From the NCBI RefSeq assembly GCF_030409605.1, contig NZ_JAUFQG010000004.1, positions 744,001 through 808,000 of the forward strand: a stretch of 64,000 nucleotides of DNA, read 5' to 3'. Positions 17,557 through 27,310 of the stretch are shown piece by piece (positions within the stretch are counted from its first letter, which is position 1; every line of letters starts with the position of its first letter). The stretch comes from Simiduia curdlanivorans (GTDB lineage: Bacteria; Pseudomonadota; Gammaproteobacteria; Pseudomonadales; Cellvibrionaceae). A program made the translations under genes and the position numbers. The notes under the pieces were generated by a model. That model saw nothing but the letters and a program-made list of their open reading frames with translations, was not told the origin of the DNA and ran no database searches.

Positions 17557-19008
17557 GTGCCAACAATAACGAAAAAGACCCACCAAATTCTGCTCGGTTT
17601 TTCCTTGCTACACCTGTTAATGGCGGCAACCTTACCGCTGATGTTTTTCGAGGCGCACTATGCGCTCTATGGCTACTACCTGCAGCTAAGTTACGTAGAC
17701 CACCCACCCCTTATGGGCTGGCTACAAGGTGTAGTACAAATTTTTAGCAGCTCCGAGCTATCGCTCAGGCTGGTGCCCATACTGCTCACACTGGCGACCC
17801 AATACACCTTAGTGGCCATTGCCCTTAGGCTTTACCCCAAATCAACCCATATCGATGTGGCGCTGGCCTGGTTGCTTCAACTGCTGCCTATTAGCTACAT
17901 CGTCTTCATGGCCGCGCCAGATTTGCCCCTAGCATTATTTTCCTGCTTAGCGTTTTTGTTCCTATTAAAGATTATCGAACGCGACAGTTGGGCCGCCTGG
18001 CTGGGCTTGGGAGTCTACTTAGGCGCCGCCGGCCTGTCGAAATATACGGCAATCACCTTAGTCATTTCTCTGCCCATAGCACTCTGGTTGGGCGGGCGCG
18101 GCGGGCGCTGGCTACTCTCCCCAAAGCTCTGGGTCGCTGGGGCCATAGCCATGCTATTAGTCAGCCCGGTGCTGGTGTGGAATCTAGACAACAACTGGCT
18201 AAGCTTCCGCTTCCAAACCGCCTATCAAGGGGGCGATGGCAGCTGGTCTACAATGGCTCTCGCGAGCGCGCTGGCTGCCCAGTTAGCCACTTATTCACCG
18301 TTTTTTCTGCTGCTGTTTATCGGCGCTCGGCAGCTTGATGCGCACCAGAAAAAAAGCCTGGGCTTAGCGCTGGCTTGGGCCCTACCCACCTTTTTACTTT
18401 TTTTCTTGCAGGCAGGGAGTGGACGCTCATCGCCGCATTGGACCTACGCATCTTGGTTAGCCTTAACCCCCGCGCTGGCGTTTTGTGTATTGCAGCTCTG
18501 GCCGATGACAAAGAAACTGCGCCTTGCCATCTACGCCTGGGCGTCACTGTTAGCAGTAACCGCACTGCTCGTCATTGCCTTGCCCTGGGTTAGCCTCGAT
18601 GACTACAAACACCCGCTCAAGCGGCAAATTGGCTGGGATAAAGCAGCAAAACACGGATTAACACTCCAGCAGGCCTGGGTCACAGAATTACAAAGTAAGG
18701 GCGAGAATACGCACTTGCCGACCCTGATGGTTTACAATTGGCACTACGCCGAACCGCTCGCTTGGTACGCTCGGCCTGAGCCAGTGCGCGACATACGCGG
18801 TAAAACCAGCCAATTCGATCAATGGTTTGGCACTTGGGCACCCGGCGACCGAGGCATATTAATTCAGCCAACACGACACATCGAGCCGCCTAACGTGAAA
18901 CTTGAACAGGGCGCTTGCCAACCGATTGATCATATAACCACGACAATTGCCGGCAACAAGGCCCAAGTTTTTCATTTTTACCGGTGCATTTGGCCCACTC
19001 AATCGTAG
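17557..19008 (+). CDS. GT39/PMT-family membrane glycosyltransferase
   Basis: About 483 residues, with roughly ten or more membrane helices. The first periplasmic loop contains EAHYALYGYYLQLSYVDHPP, the acidic metal/dolichol-phosphate-sugar binding motif of PMT/ArnT-type (family 39/83) glycosyltransferases. These move a sugar or aminosugar from a polyprenyl phosphate to an acceptor in the periplasm. The C-terminal 130 residues form a soluble domain. Acceptor and donor are unknown. The start is uncertain: GTG at 17557 is used, and a TTG at 17536 is also in frame. Neither has a strong ribosome binding site. Confidence 0.82.
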   Translation: MPTITKKTHQILLGFSLLHLLMAATLPLMFFEAHYALYGYYLQLSYVDHPPLMGWLQGVVQIFSSSELSLRLVPILLTLATQYTLVAIALRLYPKSTHIDVALAWLLQLLPISYIVFMAAPDLPLALFSCLAFLFLLKIIERDSWAAWLGLGVYLGAAGLSKYTAITLVISLPIALWLGGRGGRWLLSPKLWVAGAIAMLLVSPVLVWNLDNNWLSFRFQTAYQGGDGSWSTMALASALAAQLATYSPFFLLLFIGARQLDAHQKKSLGLALAWALPTFLLFFLQAGSGRSSPHWTYASWLALTPALAFCVLQLWPMTKKLRLAIYAWASLLAVTALLVIALPWVSLDDYKHPLKRQIGWDKAAKHGLTLQQAWVTELQSKGENTHLPTLMVYNWHYAEPLAWYARPEPVRDIRGKTSQFDQWFGTWAPGDRGILIQPTRHIEPPNVKLEQGACQPIDHITTTIAGNKAQVFHFYRCIWPTQS

Positions 19009-19016
19009 AAGTATCC

Positions 19017-21050
19017 TTGTCAAAACACATCGCCAATTTAAACCCGCGCCAGCGCGAGGCCGTATTACATATCGACGGCCCCTGCTTAGTGCTGGCGGGT
19101 GCAGGCTCGGGTAAGACCAGCGTTATCACCCGGAAAATTGCCTACCTCATCGAAGAGTGCGGCATGCCTGCACGCCATATCGCCGCGGTGACTTTCACCA
19201 ACAAAGCCTCGCGCGAAATGAAAGAGCGGGTGAGCGGTTTGGTCAAGGGCAAGCAAGCGCGTGGCCTCACGGTTTCAACGTTTCACAACCTCGGCCTCAA
19301 TATTATTCGACGCGAGCATAAGTCCTTAGGCTTTAAACCGGGCTTTTCTATTTTCGATGCCGAAGATGCACGCGGCTTACTGAAAGAACTGATGTTAAAA
19401 GATGGCGACCTCGATACCGAACATTTAGACCTAGTGCAAAATCAGATTTCCAATTGGAAAAATGATCTCACCGTACCAGAGCGCGCCGCGTCAAAAGCAC
19501 AAAGCCCGGGCGAGGCACAAATTGCCGAAGTCTACCGCCGCTACAACCAAGCGCTTAAGGCCTATAACGCGGTGGATTTCGATGACCTGATTCTCACCCC
19601 GGTGCGGCTCTTTTCCGAGCAGCCCGAGGTGCTGGAAAAATGGCAAAGGCGCATTCGCTATCTATTAGTGGATGAATACCAAGACACCAACTCGAGCCAA
19701 TACTTACTCGTAAAATTGCTAGTGGGCAATCGCGGCGGCTTAACCGTGGTGGGCGATGACGATCAATCCATCTACGCTTGGCGTGGTGCTAGGCCGGAAA
19801 ACCTCGCCTTGCTCAAGAAAGATTTCCCATCTCTTGAAATGATCAAGCTTGAACAAAACTACCGCTCCACCAGCCGGATACTGCGCGTGGCTAACCATTT
19901 AATCGCCCACAACCCGCATGAATTTGAAAAGGCGCTGTGGTCTGAAATGGGTTTAGGCGAGCCTATTCGGGTGATTCGCTGCGCCAATGAAGACGCCGAG
20001 GCGGAGCGGGTGGCGATGGAAATTTTATCCCAGCGCTTGAAGCGACAAATAAAATTTAAAGACTTTGCCATTCTCTATCGCGGTAATCACCAAGCGCGCT
20101 TACTCGAAATAAAATTACAAGCCCATCAAATTCCCTATGCAATTTCCGGCGGCACCAGTTTTTTTGCGCGCGCCGAAATTAAAGATGTGATGAGCTATTT
20201 GCGTTTAATTGTTAATCCCGATGACGACAACGCTTTTTTGCGCATCATCAACACACCGCGCCGACAAATTGGCACCAGCACATTAGAAACACTCGGCCAC
20301 TATGCCAACGAGCGGCACATCAGTATGTTCGCCGCCTGCCAAGAAATCGGCCTCAGCGAGCACATGCCAGCGCATAGCTTAGAGCGCATTCAACGCTTCT
20401 GTCAGTGGCTAAACCATATCGGCAGCTTATGCCGTGGCGAGGAACCGGTGGCGGCGGTGCGGCAAATGGTGGAAGACATAGACTATGAAGGCTGGCTGCA
20501 TCAAAACGCCTCTAGCCCAAAGGTCGCAGAAAAGCGCCTGGAAAATATTTGGTATTTATTGGACTCGATCAAAGCCATTTTGCAAAAAGCCGACGGCGAA
20601 GATGTCACCATCGAAGACGCCATCGCCAAGCTAGTATTGCGCGATATGCTCGACCGTCAGGCCGAGGAAGACGACGAAGATCAAGTGCAACTGATGACAC
20701 TTCATGCCTCCAAAGGCTTGGAGTATCCGCATGTGTTTATGGTGGGCATGGAGGAAGACTTACTGCCGCACCGAGTCAGCATCGAAGAAGATAATATTGA
20801 AGAAGAAAGGCGCCTCACCTATGTAGGCATCACCCGCGCCCAGAAAACACTCACCATGACCTGGGCCGGCAAGCGCAAGCAATACGGTGAAATTATCGAA
20901 TCCTCTTATTCGCGCTTTCTCGACGAGCTGCCAGAGGAAGACGTCACCTGGGAGGGTAACGGCCAGCACAATCCCGAGGCCAACCGCTCCCAGGGCAGCG
21001 CAACCCTCAGCAGCCTACTCGACATGCTAGGCGGCAAGAAGAAACCCTAA
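19017..21050 (+). CDS. rep: ATP-dependent DNA helicase Rep
   Basis: 677 residues from the TTG at 19017 (E. coli Rep is 673); a GTG at 18984 in the same frame would overlap the previous gene by 25 bases. It shows all UvrD/Rep superfamily-1 motifs: Walker A GAGSGKT (28-34), motif Ia VTFTNKASREM, motif II DEYQDTN, motif III DDDQSIYAWRGA, motif IV EQNYRST, motif V TLHASKGLEYPHVF and motif VI TYVGITRAQ. Rep unwinds 3' to 5' and clears proteins ahead of replication forks. Lys, Gly-rich C-terminus present. Its start is eight bases after the upstream stop, so it may be translationally linked to the glycosyltransferase. Confidence 0.95.
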   Translation: MSKHIANLNPRQREAVLHIDGPCLVLAGAGSGKTSVITRKIAYLIEECGMPARHIAAVTFTNKASREMKERVSGLVKGKQARGLTVSTFHNLGLNIIRREHKSLGFKPGFSIFDAEDARGLLKELMLKDGDLDTEHLDLVQNQISNWKNDLTVPERAASKAQSPGEAQIAEVYRRYNQALKAYNAVDFDDLILTPVRLFSEQPEVLEKWQRRIRYLLVDEYQDTNSSQYLLVKLLVGNRGGLTVVGDDDQSIYAWRGARPENLALLKKDFPSLEMIKLEQNYRSTSRILRVANHLIAHNPHEFEKALWSEMGLGEPIRVIRCANEDAEAERVAMEILSQRLKRQIKFKDFAILYRGNHQARLLEIKLQAHQIPYAISGGTSFFARAEIKDVMSYLRLIVNPDDDNAFLRIINTPRRQIGTSTLETLGHYANERHISMFAACQEIGLSEHMPAHSLERIQRFCQWLNHIGSLCRGEEPVAAVRQMVEDIDYEGWLHQNASSPKVAEKRLENIWYLLDSIKAILQKADGEDVTIEDAIAKLVLRDMLDRQAEEDDEDQVQLMTLHASKGLEYPHVFMVGMEEDLLPHRVSIEEDNIEEERRLTYVGITRAQKTLTMTWAGKRKQYGEIIESSYSRFLDELPEEDVTWEGNGQHNPEANRSQGSATLSSLLDMLGGKKKP

Positions 21051-21309
21051 GCATTCAAAAACAGCCACGGCAGCCTATTGACCAAGCGTCACCCCAAGGT
21101 TAAAGTAAAACTGACCATATGATACTCAGCTGGGCCAAGATCCCACGCTAAGAAGGGCTGAGCTGTCAATTTCGCGGGCAAAGAGCGGCCAAAGCTCGAC
21201 CGGCGGTGGTTGGCACATCGAGAGGACAGGCTCGATTGGCAAACTCCAGCAAGCAAAGACTGGAAACGCCTGATCTTCAGGCAGGCCTAAAATAATAAAA
21301 GAGGAAAAT

Positions 21310-24228
21310 ATGAGCAATTTAGCCCACTCTACGGCGTTCTCGCGCCCGCAAAAAACAACTTATTTTAAACGCACAACGCTTGCCGCTTGCATTATAGCGG
21401 CCAGTTCAGGCGCTTGGGCCCAGTCGGCAAGCGAGGCTCAACTCGAAGAAGTTGTGGTACAAGGCGTGCGCGGCGCGCTACAAAATGCGCAGGAAATGAA
21501 GCGTGATTCGGCCACAGTGGTAGATGCCATATCGGCCTCGGATATCAATGCTCTACCCGATAAAAGCGTACTGGAAGCCCTACAACGGGTGCCCGGTGTG
21601 TCTATCGAACGCTTTGCCGCCGCCGACGACCCAGATCACTACACCATTGAAGGCAGCGGTATCACCCTGCGCGGCATGCCGCAAACACGCAGCGAATTTA
21701 ACGGTCGAGATTCCTTTTCCGCCAACAGCGGCCGAGGTTTATCCTTCCAAGATGTTCCTCCAGAACTCATGGGCGCGGTAGAAGTTTACAAAAACCATAC
21801 GGCCGATATGATCGAAGGCGGCATTTCTGGCACCATCAATTTAAATACCCGCAAGCCCTTCGACAGCGAAGAGCAACAGATCGCGCTTAATGGCGCATTG
21901 AATTACACAGATTTTGCCGACGAGACCAGCCCTGATCTCTCGGCACTTTTCAGCGACCGCTGGGACACAGATGTTGGTGAGTTTGGCTTGTTAGTCAGTC
22001 TCGCCAATTCCAAGTTAAAAAATCGCTACGACTCGGTGCAAAACGGCGTAAACACCTTAAACAGCGTTACCGGTGTCGGCGAGCGCTGGACGCCCATTAA
22101 CGTTGCCGTGCGCACAACCGACCAAGAGCGCGAACGCAAAGGCGGCAATATTGTTGTGCAGTGGGCCAACCCGGCGGAAACCACTCAGGCCACAGTGGAA
22201 TACATGCGCTCGGATGCCACCCAGTCTTGGGTGGAAAACGGCATTCAATCCGATGATGTGGTCGGTACGGCGTCTGCTGATAGTGTGTACAACGACATTC
22301 AATTCGTATCCGGTACCTTGACCCTTGACGGCGATAACACTTACAACAGTTTCACACGTAAAAGCGACAAGCGCTCTTTGGTTGAAGATTTTTCGTTCAA
22401 CCTTTTGCTAACGCCTAACGATAAATGGACAATTGAGTTAGATGCACAGTATGTAAAAGCCTCGACCGAGGTAACCGACCTCAACGTCTTCGGCGCTCTG
22501 GCTACCGATGCCTATGTCAACCTAGATCGCAATATACCCGATATTCGCTTCACCGCTCCCGCCAGCAGCAGCCAAACCGATAGTGAATACTTTAGCGATC
22601 CCGCTAATTATTTCTATCGTGCAGCCATGGATCACCTTGAAGACAGCGACGGCAATGAAAAAGCTTTCAAAATGGATGTGGAATACCATATTGACGACGG
22701 CTGGTTTCGCTCGGTAAAAGGCGGTGTTCGCGCAGCAGACAGAAGCCAAACCACGCGCTGGGCTAAATATAACTGGGGCGTACTGTCTGAATCATGGGCG
22801 GGAGGCCGTAAATATTTCGACGGCGTACACGATACAGACCCATGGAATGGTATCCGAGAAGACGGCACCTATGATGCACCAACTTATTACAATAAAGACC
22901 TCGACAATTTTCATCGCGGCGAAACCGTGGGCGTTAATGGCAACACAATTTTAGTCCCGGGTGAGCAGTTGGTTAGCAGTTACCAAAACTTCCTAACCGG
23001 TCTTAGCGGCTTTGGCTTTGCATCCCTTGGCACAAGAAATGGCGTGGTAGAAAACTACTACCTGCCGGTGGAAATTAATGATACCGACGAGCAAAACCGC
23101 GCCGCTTATTTAATGCTAAATTTTGGCAGCCCCGACGACGTATGGGTGGGTAATATAGGCGTGCGCTACGTTAGCGTTACCAATAAAACCACTGGCGGCT
23201 CCGCCTTCCCAGATTTAACCAACAATGCGTTGCCATTACCGGCCGACGACCTGGCATTTTCCAACGGCGCCTCCTATCCATCGACAGAAAGTGCGCAATC
23301 AGATCAATGGCTGCCCAGCGTTAATCTAAAGTACAACTTCCACGAGGACTGGTTAGCGCGGATCAGTATTGCCAAAGCCGTTAGCTATCCCGACCTTGGC
23401 AACTTGCGAAACTTTATGTCGGTCAGTGCAATTGTGGAGGGCCAAGATACCAACGACGACGATATTGACGATACAGCTGTTGTTAATGAATATCGCGCTA
23501 GCGCCGGTAATCCGTTTTTGAAACCCATGGAGGCGATTAATTACGACGCCACCGTGGAGTGGTATTTCGACGATGTTGGCGCGGTGACAGCGGGCCTATT
23601 CTACAAAGACATGTCTAACTTCTTCGCCAGTGGTTCTTACCCGCGCTACATGACTAACAACGGTGTCACAAAAGTCGTTGATGTCGAAGGCCCCATCAAT
23701 ACGGGCGAAGCCAGCATCAAAGGTTTCGAGCTGGCCTATCAGCAATTTTTCGATAATCTACCTGGCGCTTGGAGTGGCTTAGGTATGCAAGCTAACTACA
23801 CTTTCGTATCGGCAAGCGATGTGCCCAACCAGAATCTCAACCCTGCCAAGGGCGATGAACCGGTACAGGCAACAACCTTCGATAACTTACCCTTACAAGG
23901 TATGTCCAAACATACCTATAACCTGGTTGGTATTTATGAATACGCTGACGTTGCCGCGCGTCTAGCTTGGAACTGGCGCTCGGATTACTTGCTCACCACG
24001 CGCGATGTAATCACCAAAGCACCCATCTATAACCAGGCCGGTGGTCAACTCGATGGCTCAGTTTTTTACAACATCAGCGACAACTTCAAAGTTGGTATTG
24101 AGGCCAGTAACCTACTCAATGAAATAACCAAAACCAAGATGCAAGTTGATCAAGAAGGTACACAAATTGATCGGAGTTGGTTCGTCAACGATAGACGCTT
24201 CGCGCTGGTGCTAAGGGCTAACTTTTAA
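21310..24228 (+). CDS. TonB-dependent outer-membrane receptor (oligosaccharide type)
   Basis: 972 residues. A signal peptide ends near Ala-Trp-Ala-Gln (38), followed by a TonB-box-like EEVVVQGVR (about 46-54). The plug domain (about 60-190) contains LPDKSVLEALQRVPGV and GISGTINLNTRKP. A 22-strand barrel ends in a final aromatic residue (LRANF). Length and the plug match the TIGR01782-type receptors that import carbohydrates in Caulobacter, Xanthomonas and Cellvibrio-like bacteria, not siderophore receptors. A good AGAGGA site precedes the ATG, and a terminator follows the gene. The three halogenase-family genes downstream on the same strand are the usual companions of such receptors. The cellulase next door suggests beta-glucan oligomers as cargo. 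Confidence 0.93.
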   Translation: MSNLAHSTAFSRPQKTTYFKRTTLAACIIAASSGAWAQSASEAQLEEVVVQGVRGALQNAQEMKRDSATVVDAISASDINALPDKSVLEALQRVPGVSIERFAAADDPDHYTIEGSGITLRGMPQTRSEFNGRDSFSANSGRGLSFQDVPPELMGAVEVYKNHTADMIEGGISGTINLNTRKPFDSEEQQIALNGALNYTDFADETSPDLSALFSDRWDTDVGEFGLLVSLANSKLKNRYDSVQNGVNTLNSVTGVGERWTPINVAVRTTDQERERKGGNIVVQWANPAETTQATVEYMRSDATQSWVENGIQSDDVVGTASADSVYNDIQFVSGTLTLDGDNTYNSFTRKSDKRSLVEDFSFNLLLTPNDKWTIELDAQYVKASTEVTDLNVFGALATDAYVNLDRNIPDIRFTAPASSSQTDSEYFSDPANYFYRAAMDHLEDSDGNEKAFKMDVEYHIDDGWFRSVKGGVRAADRSQTTRWAKYNWGVLSESWAGGRKYFDGVHDTDPWNGIREDGTYDAPTYYNKDLDNFHRGETVGVNGNTILVPGEQLVSSYQNFLTGLSGFGFASLGTRNGVVENYYLPVEINDTDEQNRAAYLMLNFGSPDDVWVGNIGVRYVSVTNKTTGGSAFPDLTNNALPLPADDLAFSNGASYPSTESAQSDQWLPSVNLKYNFHEDWLARISIAKAVSYPDLGNLRNFMSVSAIVEGQDTNDDDIDDTAVVNEYRASAGNPFLKPMEAINYDATVEWYFDDVGAVTAGLFYKDMSNFFASGSYPRYMTNNGVTKVVDVEGPINTGEASIKGFELAYQQFFDNLPGAWSGLGMQANYTFVSASDVPNQNLNPAKGDEPVQATTFDNLPLQGMSKHTYNLVGIYEYADVAARLAWNWRSDYLLTTRDVITKAPIYNQAGGQLDGSVFYNISDNFKVGIEASNLLNEITKTKMQVDQEGTQIDRSWFVNDRRFALVLRANF

Positions 24229-24267
24229 AGCCAGTGGCTAAATTTTTATCGCAAGCCAAGTAACCTC

Positions 24268-24296
24268 AAGGGCGCGCCAATGGTGCGCCCTTTTTT
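24268..24296 (+). terminator. Intrinsic terminator after the TonB receptor gene
   Basis: Stem GGGCGCGCC (24270-24278) pairs with GGTGCGCCC (24282-24290), with one G-T pair and a loop of three. Six T follow (24291-24296). It sits between the receptor and the first halogenase gene, so the halogenases need read-through or their own promoter in the following 66 bases. Confidence 0.88.
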
Positions 24297-24362
24297 ATCA
24301 GCCCTTGGCGACTTGTAGACACTAGTCATCTATGCCAGCCTTAGGGGTAAAAACCTACAATA

Positions 24363-25928
24363 ATGACCATGACAAAACCTATTTCACACATCATCATTCT
24401 AGGAGGCGGCACTGCCGGCTGGATGACCGCAGCCGCATTCAGTCAGTTTTTAATACCCCTCGGCTATAAAGTGACACTGATTGAATCAGATGCCATTGGC
24501 ACTGTCGGCGTCGGCGAAGCGACCTTACCCCATCTGCGATTTTTTAACCAAACCCTCGGCATCGACGAAAATGAATTCATGCGCACCACCCATGCCACCT
24601 ATAAAATTGGCATCGAGTTTTCCAATTGGGGCAAACAGGGCGATGCCTATATTCACCCCTTTGGCGACTATGGCCAGGCACTGGACGGCGTCGAATTTCA
24701 CCAGTTATGGGCGCGCTTAAAAGCCGGCCCCGGCGTGCGCCCACTGGACGATTTTTGCCTCGCCGTTAGCGCCGCCAAAGCCGGAAAATTTACCTTTCCC
24801 GGCACCGACGAGCGCTCAATTCTTTCCACCTATTCCTATGCCTTTCATTTAGATGCTGGCCTCTACGCAACATACCTTCGGCGCTATTGCGAATCGCGGG
24901 GCATCGTGCGCATAGAGGGCAAGGTGGATCGTATCGAGCAAGGTAGTGACGCGAACATCAACACATTAATCTTGGCCGACGGCAGCCGACACAGCGCCGA
25001 TTTGTTTATCGATTGCAGTGGCTTTCGATCGCTGTTGTTAGGCGACAAATGCGCCACCCCCTTCGAAGACTGGAGTCATTGGCTCGCCTGCGATAGAGCA
25101 CTGGCGGTTGGCTGTGAGCACAGCGGCTCGCCCTTGCCTTACACCAAAGCCATAGCGCGCGAAGCCGGCTGGCAATGGCGCATTCCCCTGCAGCATAGAT
25201 TGGGCAACGGTTATGTGTACTGCAGTCAATTTATTAGCGACGACGAAGCACAACACACCTTGCTCAGTAATTTAACCGGTACAGCTTTGGGCGAACCCAA
25301 ACTGCTGCAATTTAAGGCTGGTCGTCGAGAAAAATCTTGGGCCAACAATTGTATCGCTATCGGCCTCGCCAGTGGCTTCCTCGAGCCGCTCGAGAGCACC
25401 AGTATTTACCTGATTCAAATCGCCATCATGAAGCTCATTGCGCTGATACCGCGAGATACAAACTGTAAGGCCGCGCGCGACGAATTCAACCGCCAAATGA
25501 CCTTAGAGTACGACCGCATACGCGACTTTTTGATACTGCACTATCACGCCACGCAACGGGATGACACCGCCTTTTGGCGTCGCTGCCGCGACATGGAGGT
25601 GCCCGAGGACCTAAAAATTAAAATGGCGCTATTTCAACAGGATGGTCATATTGTTAGCTATAAAAACGGATTGTTTCTCGAACCCAGTTGGCTGGCCGTC
25701 TACGCCGGTCAACATATCGCGCAAAAGAATTACAACCCACTTGCCGACAACATTGCCGAGGAACAACTGATCGCGCTGATGGAGAGCTATGCCCTACTGG
25801 TGCAAAAAGCCGTGGCCGCCATGCCAAGCCATAGCGAAACCATCGCCCGACAGTGCAGCCTCAAGGCCGTAACCGCTCCTCAGGCCGCACTGAGCTTATA
25901 TCGCGGGCAAAATGGAGTACCGCTATAA
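24363..25928 (+). CDS. Tryptophan-halogenase-family flavoprotein, first copy
   Basis: 521 residues of the flavin-dependent tryptophan halogenase family. The FAD-binding motif is GGGTAGW (14-20), GEATLP lies at 51-56, and the catalytic lysine is Lys81 (TYKIGIEF), aligned with PrnA Lys79. The monooxygenase-distinguishing WQWRIP is at 270-275. LEPLEST (340-346) contains Glu344, aligned with PrnA Glu346. All catalytic positions are therefore present. True tryptophan halogenases act on indoles with reduced flavin from a partner reductase, which is not visible nearby. In TonB-receptor clusters the natural substrate is unknown. The stop overlaps the next start (TAATG). Confidence 0.9.
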   Translation: MTMTKPISHIIILGGGTAGWMTAAAFSQFLIPLGYKVTLIESDAIGTVGVGEATLPHLRFFNQTLGIDENEFMRTTHATYKIGIEFSNWGKQGDAYIHPFGDYGQALDGVEFHQLWARLKAGPGVRPLDDFCLAVSAAKAGKFTFPGTDERSILSTYSYAFHLDAGLYATYLRRYCESRGIVRIEGKVDRIEQGSDANINTLILADGSRHSADLFIDCSGFRSLLLGDKCATPFEDWSHWLACDRALAVGCEHSGSPLPYTKAIAREAGWQWRIPLQHRLGNGYVYCSQFISDDEAQHTLLSNLTGTALGEPKLLQFKAGRREKSWANNCIAIGLASGFLEPLESTSIYLIQIAIMKLIALIPRDTNCKAARDEFNRQMTLEYDRIRDFLILHYHATQRDDTAFWRRCRDMEVPEDLKIKMALFQQDGHIVSYKNGLFLEPSWLAVYAGQHIAQKNYNPLADNIAEEQLIALMESYALLVQKAVAAMPSHSETIARQCSLKAVTAPQAALSLYRGQNGVPL

Positions 25929-27310
25929 TGTCGCAGCGCTGGGTAATTTATGGCAACGACGCCAGCAGCTGGAGCACGGCGCTGTTTCTTCATCATCAAT
26001 TGCCGGCGCGGCTCATCCAATTAACCCTTGTGGTAGCCCCAGCCAATGCCGATCTTGGTCTCTCCCTCAACTCCGATAGCGTAGATTTTCACCGGTTACT
26101 CGATATCGATGAACGTGAATTTCTGATCGCCACGCAAGCGAGTATTCAACTAGCGCATCAATTTAGCCACTGGTCGAGGCCGGCGCAGGAACTGTTGCTG
26201 TCGTCGACACCCTATGGCGATAGCCATCAACAGATCGATTTTTTCCACTGGCTGCACGCGGCAAAATCAACGGGTGGGAATTACAGCAGCGAGCATTTTA
26301 ACCTCAATACCACCGCCGCAAAGCGAGGGCATTTTTCACCGCTGCCGCAAGATGCGCCAGCGCAATTCAAAAACTTGCGCCACGGCTATCAAGTTAGCGA
26401 GGCGCGTTACTGCAAATTCCTGCGTACTCTCGCCGAACGACGGGGTTTAAAACTTATAGAAGCGGAAATTGCAAACCACACGGCACCAGAACCTGGAAGC
26501 CACACTGTCGATCTAGTCGTTCGCAACGGTAAACGGGAAACACTCGCTTTCGATTATTTCATTACTACCAAAAGCGCCGGCGCTGAAACAGCAGCCTCCG
26601 ACTGGCGCGATTGCAGCGCGTTCATTCCAACCAGCAAGAGCGAAACCCATATTAGTCCCGCGTCTGCGCAGCCGCTGTTTGTCTCGCACCAGCGGCATCA
26701 AAAAGTTTGGCAATCGACTATCAATACGCAGCGCGAATGCATCATCAACAGGCACACACCGGTTGCATCAAATGCTAAACCTGCACCGGGATTTCTAACT
26801 AAGCCCTGGCAAGGCAACCACATCTATTTGGGGCAGGCAGCCTGTAGTCTGGCCGACATATTTGAAAATTCGCTAGCCATCACCCAGCGCGCACTGTTTC
26901 ACCTACTTGCGTTATTTCCCTTCAGGCCTTCGCCGGAAAAAGTAGCAGAGTTTAATCGCCGAGTTAGCGCAGACTGCGAGAGTCTACTCGACCTACACAA
27001 TGGCATTTTCTTTAGTGCTGGATTAATCGAGCAGAAAACCCATAGCTTTGACGCCCGACTAGCACTGTTTTTACAACACGGCTATGCACGTCAATCGGAA
27101 CACGAATTTCTGAGCGACAGTTGTTGGTTGGTATTGCTCGCCGAACTGTATCAGTGGCCAGATCATCTATCGCTACAACTAGATAATATGGACAAATCAG
27201 CGATCGAAAAATTTTTAAACTTTGCAAGCGCACACTGCGCCAGTACAGTTAGGACACTACCGCCGTTCACTAACTTGCTTACTTATTTATCTAAGGCACA
27301 TCAACCATGA
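25928..27310 (+). CDS. Degenerate tryptophan-halogenase paralogue lacking catalytic motifs
   Basis: 460 residues from the ATG at 25928, which shares one base with the preceding stop. The frame is open throughout and co-linear with its neighbours: IDEREFLIATQASIQL aligns with the region before the catalytic lysine. Gln74 stands where Lys is required, the nucleotide motif reads YGNDASSW instead of GGGTAGW, and GEATxP is absent. WxWxIP is replaced by a VWQSTI-like stretch, and LEPLEST by ADIFENS. It is therefore very unlikely to halogenate. An intact reading frame and overlaps with both neighbours suggest a retained non-catalytic role such as a structural partner. Its C-terminal half still follows the family in helix pattern. 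Confidence 0.8.
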   Translation: MSQRWVIYGNDASSWSTALFLHHQLPARLIQLTLVVAPANADLGLSLNSDSVDFHRLLDIDEREFLIATQASIQLAHQFSHWSRPAQELLLSSTPYGDSHQQIDFFHWLHAAKSTGGNYSSEHFNLNTTAAKRGHFSPLPQDAPAQFKNLRHGYQVSEARYCKFLRTLAERRGLKLIEAEIANHTAPEPGSHTVDLVVRNGKRETLAFDYFITTKSAGAETAASDWRDCSAFIPTSKSETHISPASAQPLFVSHQRHQKVWQSTINTQRECIINRHTPVASNAKPAPGFLTKPWQGNHIYLGQAACSLADIFENSLAITQRALFHLLALFPFRPSPEKVAEFNRRVSADCESLLDLHNGIFFSAGLIEQKTHSFDARLALFLQHGYARQSEHEFLSDSCWLVLLAELYQWPDHLSLQLDNMDKSAIEKFLNFASAHCASTVRTLPPFTNLLTYLSKAHQP